Shown here piece by piece: positions 1 through 10,139 of a stretch of 64,000 bases of DNA. How positions within the stretch are numbered: the first letter of the stretch is position 1; each line of letters begins with the position of its first letter. Under the pieces are notes generated by a model. That model ran no database searches. It saw only the letters and a program-made list of their open reading frames with translations, and was not told where the DNA came from. This stretch comes from Ophiura sarsii (lineage: Eukaryota; Echinodermata; Ophiuroidea; Amphilepidida; Ophiuridae), in NCBI GenBank assembly GCA_035610835.1, contig CM069448.1, positions 27,181,905-27,245,904 on the forward strand. The letters run 5' to 3'. Position numbers and translations under genes: made by a program.

Positions 1-460
1 TATGGTGTTGAATTTGACAAATTGGTTAACCTTTTCAGATTGCCCTTCTGAGAGGCGGTTTTTTCTTGTCCTGATGCCGTCATATATAAATATATGTTTT
101 TTCCAATCATTTGTCTGACACAAATTGCAGTAAAGATTATATCCCTTAAATGGTCTGAAATTGGGATAATTACTGACTACGTGTACGTTGAACTCATAAG
201 TGTTGTTAAGAACTCTAAAGAAAATAGACACGAGTTAACAACATAAATGCCTTAAAAGGTCATTTACTTCATATTTACACGAGAGCCCAAAATATCATTG
301 ATATTAATAATTTTGTGGTTCAACAGCGCCAGAGAAGCTGGTAGCTTATTGTGTGTGAATTTATAATTTGTTTGGGCAAATAAAATGTCCCATTGGTATG
401 CTGTCAATTGCACGCATCACCTACGCTTTGTGTCGCGTGCTCTCTTTTCTTTTGGTTTAG

Positions 461-501
461 AGTCTGTAGGCAACGGGCAAACATATGGCTCAGGTTGGTC
501 G
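461..501 (+). CDS. Possible 41-nt micro-exon, low confidence
   Basis: A pyrimidine-rich tract ending in TTTAG precedes this segment and GTAAGT follows it, so it has the layout of a small internal exon. In one frame (two bases, then 13 codons) it reads SVGNGQTYGSGWS with no stop. It would end in phase 0, whereas the terminal exon at 5351 needs a phase-2 donor, so the two cannot be joined directly. The last part (GGTTGGTCGG) resembles a motif found in dispersed repeats elsewhere in the window, so a repeat origin is equally possible. Confidence 0.15.
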
Positions 502-913
502 GTAAGTTGTTTTTTGATGTGTTTTTTTAAAAATCAACAATTTTCTCCTTGATGACATCAGTAAATCAACAAGGTGTCACAGCCACCTGTACTTGCACAA
601 TCTAGTGAAAAGAATTGAAGTGTATGTAGCAGGCAGGGGTGAAACTTGACTTGCCGATCGGAAACTACGTCATCCTTCAACTTTCTTGGGCTGATAGCTA
701 GATGGTGTTGTGGCCTTGTTTTCGTCTACTTATGTATTGACTTAACTGAAGTTTGCACGAAAATGTTGGAAAAATGCCCGAAAATTGCACTGTAGTTTCG
801 AAATTATGATAACACTTACATGCTGGAGGGTTTTTACAAGCCTGATATATGAGTAATTCACGTTTATTTGTTTGTTTTATACATATTGAATTCGTTTGTC
901 ACTTTCCTTAACG

Positions 914-1099
914 CCATTACTGTCGCTGTTTGTGTCAGACGGACTTGATGCAAGTCTACATATATTCCTCGCATATTTTCGGTACGCTGTTGATGAATCA
1001 GCACTCACGTTTGGTTCTTGTCTTGATGGCGCTATTGTACTGACGTCAAAAGACATCCTGATCCAGCCTGAACTCTCTGAGCTCATTATCAACATTTAA
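914..1099 (+). CDS. Possible terminal coding exon, unrecognised
   Basis: An open frame runs from about 896 to a TAA at 1097-1099. A candidate acceptor (TTTGTGTCAG) ends near 939, after which the frame reads on from DGLDASLHIFLAYF to ELSELIINI. The composition is protein-like, with few low-complexity runs, and it lies upstream on the same strand as the terminal exon at 5351. It contains its own stop, so it would be a different or alternative 3' end. No poly(A) signal is obvious nearby and the antisense frame is also open. No family is recognised. Confidence 0.2.
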   Translation, partial: PLLSLFVSDGLDASLHIFLAYFRYAVDESALTFGSCLDGAIVLTSKDILIQPELSELIINI

Positions 1100-1203
1100 G
1101 AAAATATGACAAGTTTTTTACGTATGCATGGTATAGAAGTTTCCCATCCCAAAATTAAAAGTATCCTTATTATAAGTGGTAAAAGCAGGAAACTCATGCA
1201 CAT

Positions 1204-3484
1204 GGACATAGACCATTTCAAATCATTATCGAAAGCACTTTGATGTAGACCATTTCAAATAATTATCGAAAGCACTTGGATATAGACCATTTCAAATCAT
1301 GATCGAAAGCACTTGGACATATACCATTTCAAATCATTATCGAAAGCACTTTGATGTAGACCATTTCAAATAATTATCGAAAGCACTTGGATATAGACCA
1401 TTTCAAATCATTATTGAAAGCACTTTGATGTAGACCATTTCAAATCATGATCGAAAGCACTTGGACATAGACCATTTCAAATCATTATAGAAAGCACTTG
1501 GATATAGACCATTTCAAATCATTATCGAAAGCACTTTGATGTAGACCATTTCAAATCATTATCGAAAGCACTTGGATATAGACCATTTCAAATCATGATC
1601 GAAAGCACTTGGACATAGACCATTTCAAATAATTATCGAAAGCACTTGGATATAGACCATTTCAAATCATTATTGAAAGCACTTTGATGTAGACCATTTC
1701 AAATCATGATCGAAAGCACTTGGACATAGACCATTTCAAATCATTATAGAAAGCACTTGGATATAGACCATTTCAAATCATTATCGAAAGCACTTTGATT
1801 TGGACCATTTCAAATCATTATCGAAAGCACTTTGATATAGACCATTTCAAATCATGAACGAAAGCACTTTGATATAGACCATTTCAAATCATGATCGAAA
1901 GCACTTGGATATAGACCATTTCAAATCATTATCGAAAGCACTTTGATATAGACCATTTCTAATCATGATTGAAAGCACTTGGACATAGACCATTTCAAAT
2001 CATTATCGAAAGCACTTGGATATAGACCATTTCAAATTATGAACGAAAGCACTTGGATATAGACCATTTCAAATCATGAACGAAAGCACTTGGATATAGA
2101 CCATTTCAAATTATGAACGAAAGCACTTGGATATAGACCATTTCAAATCATTATCGAAAGCACTAGGACATAGACCATTTCAAATCATTATCGAAAGCAC
2201 TAGGACATAGACCATTTCAAATTATGAACGAAAGCACTTGGATATAGACCATTTCAAATTATGAACGAAAGCACTTGGATATAGACCATTTCAAATCATG
2301 AACGAAAGCACTTGGACATAGACCATTTCAAATTATGAACGAAAGCACTTGGATATAGACCATTTCAAATCATGAACGAAAGCACTTGGATATAGACCAT
2401 TTCAAATCATGATCGAAAGCACTTGGATATAGACCATTTCAAATCATGCTTGAAAGCACTTGGACATAGACCATTTCAAATCATTATCGAAAGCACTAGG
2501 ACATAGACCATTTCAAATTATGAACGAAAACACTTGGATATAGACCATTTCAAATCATGAACGAAAGCACTTGGATATAGACCATTTCAAATCATGAACG
2601 AAAGCACTTGGATATAGACCATTTCAAATCATGATCGAAAGCACTTGGATATAGACCATTTCAAATTATGATTGAAAGCACGTTGATATAGACCATTTCA
2701 AATCATTATCGAAAGCACTTGGATATAGACCATTTCAAATTATGATTGAAAGCACTTGGACATAGACCATTTCAAATCATGATTGAAAGCACTTTGATAT
2801 AGACCATTTCAAATCATGATTGAAAGCACTTTGATATAGACCATTTCAAATTATGATTGAAAGCACTTTGATATAGACCATTTCAAATCATTATCGAAAG
2901 CACTTGGATATAGACCATTTCAAATCATTATCGAAAGCACTTGGATATATACCATTTCAAATCATTATCGAAAGCACTTTGATATAGACCATTTCTAATC
3001 ATGATTGAAAGCACTTGGACATAGACCATTTCAAATCATTATCGAAAGCACTTGGATATAGACCATTTCAAATCATGAACGAAAGCACTTGGATATAGAC
3101 CATTTCAAATCATGATCGAAAGTGCTTGGATATAGACCATTTCAAATCATGATCGAAAGCACTTGGACATAGACCATTTCAAATCATTATCGAAAGCTCT
3201 TGGATATAGACCATTTCAAATCATGATCGAAAGCACTTGGACATAGACCATTTCAAATCATTATTGAAAGCACTTGGACATAGACCATTTCAAATCATTA
3301 TTGAAAGCACTTGGATATAGACCATTTCAAATCATTATCGAAAGCACTTGGATATAGACCATTTCAAATCATGAACGAAAGCACTTGGATATAGACCATT
3401 TCAAATCATGAACGAAAGCACTTGGACATAGACCATTTCAAATCATTATCGAAAGCACTTGGATATAGACCTTTTCAAATCAAG
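1204..3484. repeat. 37-bp minisatellite, about 60 copies
   Basis: Tandem units of 37 bp contain the core TAGACCATTTCAAATCAT and GAAAGCACTTGGA. Variation is concentrated at two places: TTATC/TGATC/TGAAC and TTGATG/TGGATA/TGGACA. The left part shows a higher-order period: the block beginning TTATTGAAAG at 1411 recurs at 1670, which is 259 bp or seven units. No ORF runs through the array. A single inverted half-unit lies outside the array at 4471-4491. Confidence 0.97.
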
Positions 3485-3647
3485 ATTGAAAAAGAGTTGG
3501 AAACTTCGCATGCACTAGGTTTTGTGACTTGACGAGATACTACGCAAGCATACAAATAGGTTCACAGACAATAATCCAAAATTTAGATTTTCTTTTACCT
3601 GGGTATAGCTACCGTTTGGACTCAAATTGTGGCTTGAATGATGGCAT

Positions 3648-4002
3648 TGGGGGGGGGGGGGGTACTGACTTTGGAAAAGGGTATAGGAATGTGCCGCGCT
3701 GAAGACCCCCCTTTTTCACCCTCTGCTGCTAGCTCTTATGACCCCCCTTTTGAGCCTGCATCAGTTCTTAAGACCCCAATTTAATTGAAAATTCAAAAAT
3801 CGCGAAATTTTGCGTTCCAAAGTCCCAATTCTTTGAATATTTTGCGTTCTAAACCGATTTTTGAAAAATCAGTTCCTAAGACCCTATTTTTCTTCATAAA
3901 ATCCAGTTCAGTTCTGTAGCCCCCCCCCCCCCTTTTTGAGACCCTGGGTGGCACACCCCTACCAAAAAAAAGTTGAGTGCCCCCCCCCCCCCCCCCCCCC
4001 GG
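3648..4002. mobile_element. Poly-G/poly-C-ended non-autonomous element, copy 1
   Basis: A 355-bp element begins with a long G run and ends with a long C run, flanked by the 8-bp duplication GATGGCAT (3640-3647 and 4003-4010). The body (GGAAAAGGGTATAGG, CCGCGCTGAAGACCCC) is nearly identical to the element at 24998-25368. An 8-bp duplication fits hAT-type transposition, but no transposase is present, so the class is an inference. Confidence 0.8.
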
Positions 4003-4306
4003 GATGGCATATGGTCTTTGTGACACATTTCCACATGGCCATACCTTATTTCTATGTGGCTGTTCACTATCCCTAAAGATCGCGTTTTAACAAATATTTA
4101 TGAATGCAGGATTTATACATCCGACAATAGACATATTTTACGAACTTTTCTGTAAAAAAAAAAAATCAACAAAATCTTACACAGATTTAAAAATAACACT
4201 ATTACATTTGTTTCATAGGCGCATTTGGAGTCGGGTGCGCATGCATGTTTTGGAGGTGGTCCGTGATGGCGCCAACATTTACGAGTCATCATGCAAGCCA
4301 TCAGTC

Positions 4307-4449
4307 CGAGGGTTTAGTGCAACAAAGGGCTATCTGCAATGGCTGCCATTTGTTAGATTGTGTTTTCATAAAGGCATATCTTTAAAACATTCTTGATATA
4401 TAACATGTGGCAGCTATTGCAGATAGCCCTTTGTTGCACTAACCCTCGA
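4307..4449. repeat. Foldback element with 41-bp arms
   Basis: The left arm CGAGGGTTTAGTGCAACAAA continues to TGCCA at about 4348. Its inverted copy occupies 4408-4449 and differs at only a few bases, leaving a loop of about 59 bp. The RNA or single strand would form a long hairpin. No target duplication is clear. Confidence 0.85.
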
Positions 4450-4470
4450 GTCATATTTTCGGAAAACTTT

Positions 4471-4491
4471 TATTTGAAATGGTCTATATAT
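4471..4491 (-). repeat. Solo inverted half-unit of the 37-bp minisatellite
   Basis: TATTTGAAATGGTCTATATA is the reverse complement of the TATAGACCATTTCAAAT core of the array at 1204-3484. It lies 1 kb outside the array in opposite orientation. Confidence 0.7.
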
Positions 4492-4987
4492 TTGCAACTC
4501 GTCCATTAGGACCAGGTTAATGAAGATCACTTTTGGTCATTTTTTGTAAGCTGAAAAAGACATGGAGTATGATTTAGCCGCAGGCATTTTTGCCAATTCC
4601 ATCATAATAGTTGTCTGCAGGGTCAGTCCTTTACTGGAAATAAACTCCTCCACAAAAGTTTGGAAATTTCTTTTTATTGCAATTTTTAAAAAAGTTTTTG
4701 TGAGTTCAAAAATGTGGAAACATTAGAAATTAACAAATTTGTACTAATATTTGTTGATGACAAATCCTATACTATATATTTTCCAAATAATTTTCAATAA
4801 ATCTATGTTTATGTTTCTGTGAGGGATTGTATGTGATCTAGATCCAATGGAATGGCATCATAAGATGTTGATGGAAGTAGAAAGACCCTCTTATCGCCTT
4901 CATAAGAAGTTTTTCTTGATCCATTGACTTTTCTGGTTATCCAGATGGATTTTCTTACAGTTCTGTGAAAAAATGTATACAGTCTTT

Positions 4988-5286
4988 AGGCCAAACAAAG
5001 AAGAGTGTTTGTCTCAGAAGCCCGCCCGCATTGGTATGTGAAATGAGCTACGGCGCGTAGGTGGTATGTGAAATGAGCTACGGCGCGTAGGTCTACGCGC
5101 TGAGGCCTAAAATGTTTTTGTTTGTTTTTTACCAAAATAAAATAAAAAAGGTCTCTGTAAGCTTAGATTAGCAACAACAAAAAAATTGCATACCTCATAG
5201 CCTTTTTTCTAAAAATAAATAAATCGCACAGCACTTAGCTCTTTTGCAAAATGTTTCTGAGACAAACCTTCTTCTTTGTTTGGCCT
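4988..5286. mobile_element. MITE, GTCTCA family, in the intron before the terminal exon
   Basis: Terminal inverted repeats of about 31 bp: AGGCCAAACAAAGAAGA on the left, and the inverse ending TTCTTTGTTTGGCCT on the right, each with an internal GTTTGTCTCAGAA block. The interior holds a 28-bp direct duplication (GGTATGTGAAATGAGCTACG and following bases) at 5034 and 5063. The element ends only about 64 bp before the splice acceptor at 5349-5350. The termini resemble the AGGC...TTGTCTCAAAGC elements at 8681, 9840 and 28596. Confidence 0.85.
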
Positions 5287-5350
5287 TATTGGGTTCTAGA
5301 TTATTTAAAACAATGGATTATAACCAAATGTGTTTCTATTTGATACACAG

Positions 5351-6083
5351 ATCAACTGATACTCTAGTAAGCCAAGACAGTCTACTGTCACCTTCCAATC
5401 TGGACACACTTTCAAACGCCGGATCAACGGATGGCAATAAAACATGTACAGAACAACGAAGCAGTGATGCACCGACGCAGAGCAATGGTAAATCATCCCA
5501 GGAAACTAGTAGTACTGGAGGTGACGTCAATGTTGCAAATAGTGGCGGGACGGTGACTGCAAATGGCGATGTAAACGGACAAACCTCTGATCAGCATACG
5601 GCTTCTGAAACGCGACTGAAAAGTGCTTCAGATGGACTGAATTTCAAAAATAGAATGCCATCAATCTCAGAGAACTCTGCTCAGGAATCAAATCCTGCCA
5701 TGAATGCAACAAGAACTGAGCCATCTGGGGACGAGGCTGTGCCTTCATCACCTCTTAAAACACAATCTATGCATGAAATATCGAACTCTAAATTGCCAAC
5801 TTCCGGAGGAGATACCAAATCGCCAAATGGTTCTCCAAAAACCAAGCAGCCTAAATCTCCTCAGCGGATCATGGATACGGGCCCGCCGCCAGTTACAGAC
5901 GTCCCAAGGACTCCCAAGAAAACTGCCATGACTGAGATGCCCATGTTACCTAATGTAGTTATATATGATGCTGAGAAGCTAGAGAGTGTCGACACAAGTT
6001 CATTTTCTTACACTTTCAAAAACGATGCAAAAACCTTGGACCTAGAAGCGTCAAGCTCAATGGTTGAAACATATGATGCATAA
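5351..6083 (+). CDS. Terminal coding exon of an unidentified protein, disordered Ser/Thr/Pro-rich tail
   Basis: The reading frame is open through 5244-6083, but a good acceptor (TTTCTATTTGATACACAG) ends at 5350. The exon most likely starts at 5351 in phase 2, giving 243 residues before TAA. The sequence is rich in Ser, Thr, Asn, Gly and Pro with many acidic residues, and should be largely disordered. Proline-directed phosphosite contexts are visible: PSSPLK, SPNGSPKTKQPKSPQR and PRTPKK. The last 45 residues (from MLPNVVIYDAEKLESV to SSMVETYDA) look more ordered and may be a conserved C-terminal motif. There is no membrane segment or known domain, and the family is not recognised. It is probably the cytoplasmic tail or C-terminus of a larger protein whose other exons lie to the left of the window. 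Confidence 0.75.
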
Positions 6084-6240
6084 AGGCCAAAAGACATATT
6101 TTGGTCTGGGTCATGTCACCTTAAAACCTGTCTGCTGTGAACATATGACAGGACCAGATAGGACAATCAGTTTTTTAAAAGTCTGCCTCTAAATATGTGA
6201 CTTGTCTCATCAAAATATAAGAGACATATTGTCAGCAAAA

Positions 6241-6500
6241 ATAGTTTTGAGTTGGAGAGCAATAAAATTGGTGAAATATCACGAAGGAGGCATTACGTAT
6301 CTGATGCACAGCAGTGAATAATTACAGAAGAGCATGTGCCTGGCTCATATCACGCAACAATGTGCACTTTAAAAATACATCATTTTATGTGTGACGCAGG
6401 CGTATGCGAAAATCATACGCTTACTCTTTGATTACTTTCGCGTATGGGGAGATAAAAACCTCATAATTATCGCCAATTTGGAACTGATTAAACTTGAAAC
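6241..6500. mobile_element. MITE related to 23181-23418
   Basis: The right end CCAATTTGGAACTGATTAAA matches the right end of the element at 23181-23418 (CCAATTTGGAACTGATCAAA). Internal blocks also correspond: cacgaaggaggc, cacagcagtgaat and GTGTGACGCAGGCGTATGCG. The left end is a degraded inverse (ATAGTTTTGAGTTGGAGAG). Confidence 0.65.
6261..6266 (+). terminator. Candidate poly(A) signal AATAAA for the 5351-6083 exon
   Basis: AATAAA lies 178 bp after the stop codon, the only canonical hexamer in the near 3' flank on this strand. It falls at the left edge of a MITE copy (6241-6500), so the transposon may supply or overlap the 3' end. Confidence 0.45.
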
Positions 6501-6727
6501 ACCATTTCACTGGGAAGACTGTTGCCATGGAAATAAGACTGACCAAGAGAAGTAATCTAATTTTTATGATATTTATGTGTACAGTAGTGAAAGCTAAAAA
6601 CCAAATCCTTTGTCTCTCTTGTAAGTGCCCATTCTGATAAACGCTTGTACCCATTCATTTTTTTCAGTGAACATGTAAGTTTTACCTCATTTCCTGAAAA
6701 AAAATACACAATTGCAAACTCTGCTTA

Positions 6728-7239
6728 GGGAAGACATCAAAACTCGACCGCCCATTGACCGTCGGTTACGGTCGGTTCCGCCCGGTTCTTTCAGGTCAAA
6801 TGTTTTAATGGTATATGAATATTCACGCATGCAACACTGAACAACCGCCGGTTAACTTAATGCTGTAACCGGACCAATTTACACTATCAATCTGTTACTT
6901 TGCGGTCATAATAGCTCTCTCTATAATCGTTCTATAAAAAAAAACCATTCATAGACTTTCGGTATTGATTTTAAAAGTTAATTGAGCTATAAACAGATTG
7001 AAAAAGCCAACCCCAGCGAAAATCAATAGCTGTATTGTACTGGTTGTCAACTGAGACTTGAGATCCCATTACTTCAAGATGTTATTGCTCACGTGTGACG
7101 AAGGCACTATCAACAGGTCGTGTTCACCAGAGTGTAACTATTTGACCTCATTATGTGTGTATATTATAACAGACGACACGTTTTATGAGAACTGGGCGGA
7201 ACCGGCGGTCAACGGGCGGTCGAGTTTTGACGTGATCCC
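6728..7239. mobile_element. 512-bp PIF/Harbinger-like MITE with TTA duplications
   Basis: The left terminus GGGAAGACATCAAAACTCGA continues as CCGCCC...GACCGTCGG. The right terminus is its inverse, ending CGAGTTTTGACGTGATCCC, with about 55 bp of matching arm. TTA flanks both ends (6725-6727, 7240-7242). A three-base TTA/TWA duplication with GGG termini is the pattern known for PIF/Harbinger elements; that class call is inference. No transposase ORF is present. Confidence 0.85.
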
Positions 7240-7242
7240 TTA

Positions 7243-7610
7243 TGTAAACTGTATAATTTACTAAAACAATATTATGCAAACCCAGTAAAATTTACTTGAT
7301 TTGAGAAATTTTAGCTGAAAAATCTTCTTCAAATAATTTCATAGTTAAGATTTTTCTAAGTGGACTTAAGAAAATAAGAGTGATTCTTGAACTATTCTTA
7401 AACCTGTTAAAAAGAATATTAAAGAATTCTTCAAGCCAAGGTGAGCTTTATGAAGTAGGACCATGGTCTAAAGTTGGTCATGGGTCCTATTTCGTGAGAA
7501 TCAAATAATGAATTCTTAAACATTCTTCATAATAACTTTATAAGAGTAAAACACCTACAAATAATAACCCATCTCATGATTAATCTTATGAAATTGGGTC
7601 CATGGGTGTT
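7243..7610. other. No feature seen
   Basis: AT-rich single-copy-looking sequence with no ORF, splice context or repeat that I can recognise. Confidence 0.5.
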
Positions 7611-7798
7611 TGGGCTATTCCAGTTGAAATCCATACACCCCCTATGGAAGTCATGTTCTTAATCTTCCCCACAGGGAGTGCAGATTTCAAATGGAGTCAC
7701 CCATGCAGGTAACCCCATTTGAAATTCACACTCCCTGTGGGGTAGATTGAGGTCATGTCTTCCATAGGGGGTGTATGGATTTCAAATGGAATAGCCCA
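7611..7798. repeat. 188-bp near-complete palindrome (foldback MITE)
   Basis: TGGGCTATTCCAGTTGAAAT at the left is mirrored by ATTTCAAATGGAATAGCCCA at the right. The pairing continues through CATACACCCCCTATGGAAG and CCCCACAGGGAGTG almost to the centre. No target duplication is clear. Confidence 0.9.
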
Positions 7799-8048
7799 TG
7801 AGAGTGAATTATACAGTATGATAATCAAATGTGCCAAATGGACTGTTTAAATTATTGTGCAAAATAAACAATGTTCACCTTGAAATTCTATTGATGGAAA
7901 TATATTTTTATATATGAATTTGAATATTTTAATTAATCTTGTGATACAAAAATGATATGGAAAAATAATTGTTAACATGACATGGTATTAGGGTCTTAAA
8001 ACATCTTTTAATCAAAAATGTTAGATTTTGATTCATTTTAAACATCAT
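7799..8048. other. No feature seen
   Basis: AT-rich sequence without coding or repeat signal. Confidence 0.5.
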
Positions 8049-8484
8049 GGGTCGTATTCTGCTACTAAACACAGTGTTAGCTTAAAACTGTGACTACTTT
8101 AAATGATGTGTTTAACAAAACCCGCTTTGTGGTCATGCGTTCATTGTATTGTATAATAGGTATTCAACTTATTGTGGCAAAAATGGGTTACAATAGATAT
8201 CGACCAAATTCCTCAAATGCACGTGTATTTTTAAGACCGTACACGATCTGCACTCAGCTTGCACCGGACACGGTTGAGTTATTATTCAAGGCATACAGTT
8301 GGTGTTGTTTAGTTAAACGCATGTTAAACTACCCCCATGCCCATGTTTAAAATTAGAAACTTTCAGTGAGTTAAACGCATGTTTAAGTTAAACAATGTTC
8401 GAGTTAAACAATGTGTTTAAAGTCAAAATTAAACATGTGTTTAGCTTTAAAACCGTGTTTAAATATGTACGAGAATACGGGCCC
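8049..8484. mobile_element. MITE with GGGYCGTATTC termini, copy 1
   Basis: The terminus GGGTCGTATTCTGCTACTAA is mirrored by the right end GTACGAGAATACGGGCCC. Sub-terminal sequence is crowded with TTTAAACA/GTTTAA motifs. The same element lies inverted at 18109-18600, sharing long interior blocks (GCACTCAGCTTGCACC, CACGGTTGAGTTATTATTCA). Confidence 0.85.
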
Positions 8485-8680
8485 TCTAACAGCATATTTA
8501 AAATGTTTAATGAATAATATGTAAATGTAATCATATTATATTGAATTGCATTTTATATTGAATTGTATTTTATTCAATTTAAAAGTAGGAAATAAAGCTA
8601 TGAGACAGCATGAATAATGAGCACATGTTAAAAGATGTTTTAAATGCATTATCATGGTTTTGGGTAAAACAGTAATGATA

Positions 8681-8890
8681 AGGCTATATTTTAAAAAATC
8701 ATTTGTCTCAAAGTTAGTTAATTAGTGCGGGTTAGAAAAACCAAAATCTTTTTTTATTATTTATTTATTGTTTATTTTTTATTTAAAAAAAATATATATT
8801 CATAAAAAAAAAATGGGAAAAAAACGCATTCCGCATTGGGTTTTGAAAAACTGAAGAGCTTTGAGACAAAATATTTTTTTAATATAGCCT
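8681..8890. mobile_element. Short MITE, AGGC...TTGTCTCAAAG family
   Basis: The left end AGGCTATATTTTAAAAAATC leads into TTTGTCTCAAAG. The right end is the inverse CTTTGAGACAAA running to AATATAGCCT. It shares the interior block GCATTGGGTTTTGAAAAACT with the right half of the 9840-10139 copy. The middle is almost pure A/T. Confidence 0.85.
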
Positions 8891-8925
8891 AATTAGTAGG
8901 ATTTTCATTCTTCAAAACTAAACAA

Positions 8926-9012
8926 TTGTAATCATGATTGACAGTTTTGTGTGTTACACACTTCATCAGAATGACCTCTTTTGACCCGTGCTGCTTCCGG
9001 TTGAGGGTGCTA
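8926..9012 (-). repeat. Inverted copy of the 3' part of the retroelement remnant at 9514-9735
   Basis: Read on the minus strand, this gives GCAGCACGGGTCAAAAGAGG, then a GATGAAGTGTGTAA block and ACTGTCAATCATGATTAC. It corresponds to GTAGCACGGGTCAGAAGAAT and the GATGAAGTTTGTAG...ACTGTCAATCATG blocks at 9662-9735. The two inverted segments bracket the foldback element 9014-9510. Confidence 0.6.
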
Positions 9013-9013
9013 C

Positions 9014-9510
9014 AGGGCGTGTCAAAAAAATGTGTCCCATGTGAAACATGACATTTTTTGGCTATGAAAAGATTGGATGTGAAATAGTAATAATCATGTT
9101 CAGCAATCTGTAAAATGTTTCACAAGAGTTTCTATATATTTCGGAGCTTTCGTTATCAAAATCAATAAAAAATCCACCTACTATATAAGCAGAATAACTT
9201 ATTTCCATCCATATTATCCATGACAAACCACAGAGTATTTGAATATTAGATGTACTTTGAACACTACATGGATGTATCCTATAAATATTCATTGGATTCT
9301 CAAATGCATTTCTTGTTTAAATGTGGGATTCACACTCTTGTCACTGAATTGATTATATCTCAGGAGTAATGTGGTTAAATTTGATGGGATCAACTGTATT
9401 TGATAGAGGACTAATACAGCTTACCAACAGTCTATTTTTTTAACAAAAAAAACATGGGATGAATTTTTGATTATTATTTACCCTCATGGGACACTTTTTG
9501 ACACATGCTA
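9014..9510. repeat. Foldback element, GGGCGTGTCAAA termini
   Basis: Left AGGGCGTGTCAAAAAAATGT and right end CACTTTTTGACACATGCT are inverted copies over about 26 bp, including the shared CCCATG/CATGGG. The interior is AT-rich without an ORF of note. Confidence 0.75.
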
Positions 9511-9513
9511 AAA

Positions 9514-9709
9514 TTCCCTGCAAAGAGAGCGAACCACAGTCACAACAAATCCGCAAAGCCATTCGCATTCAACGGAAAGCACCCGACGCCATGAACAGAG
9601 ACGAAGTGACTGGTCATGTCTTCAACCCCCTGATCGCCGTAAAAGAGCCCTCAATCGGAATTGTAGCACGGGTCAGAAGAATTCATTCGGATGAAGTTTG
9701 TAGACCTTA
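9514..9709 (+). pseudogene. Remnant of a retroelement C-terminus, possibly Penelope-like
   Basis: The open frame ends at 9709 and reads KIPCKESEPQSQQIRKAIRI, then APDAMNRDEVTGHVFNPLI. The spacing E-S-x(4)-R-x-I-x-E/K-A-I-x-I...MNRD...PL is what I remember from the distal region of Penelope-like polymerases of marine animals; that family assignment is from memory and unsearched. Nothing upstream continues the protein, because the 9014-9510 foldback abuts it. It is a dead fragment. Confidence 0.4.
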
Positions 9710-9839
9710 ACATATCAAACTGTCAATCATGTGTAAAATTATTTGGTTTTAACCTGCAAATCTAATAAATGTATTCAAATGTAATAATACTTATTCTTTC
9801 ATTAATAGTCGTATCATGAGAGTTTTATCGTGTTTGATT

Positions 9840-10139
9840 AGGCTTTATTCAAAAAGCTTTTGTCTCAAAGCTCCCGCGAGCGTTAGAAAGTTTTTTGTGG
9901 TTTTTTTTCTTCAAGTTTTTTAAAAAAAAATAATGGTTTTTTTTCAAAAAAAATAAGAATCCCAAAGTTTCACCGATTTTTCAGTTTTTTATTGATCACA
10001 TTTTAAATACAAAAGGTCACTTTTACCAGGATTTCAAAATTTAAAAAAACTTGGAAAAAAAACTTTTACAAAACGCATTCCGCATTAGGTTTTGAAAAAC
10101 TGAAGAGCTTTGAGACAAATATTTTTTTTAATATAGCCT
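9840..10139. mobile_element. MITE, AGGC...TTGTCTCAAAG family, 300 bp
   Basis: Left AGGCTTTATTCAAAAAGC then TTTTGTCTCAAAGCTC. The right side is the inverse GAGCTTTGAGACAAATAT running to ATATAGCCT. The interior TTGATCACATTTTAAATACA is uninterrupted here. In the related element 28596-29300 the same point carries an inserted TTAA-flanked element. Confidence 0.9.

Noticed and set aside
1204..3484. CRISPR-like regular array
   Set aside because: Eukaryotic context; there are no unique spacers, and the whole 37-bp unit repeats, so it is a minisatellite.
3793..4026. 77-codon minus-strand ORF with poly-Gly
   Set aside because: It reads through the C-run end of a transposon; the glycine tract is homopolymer translation.
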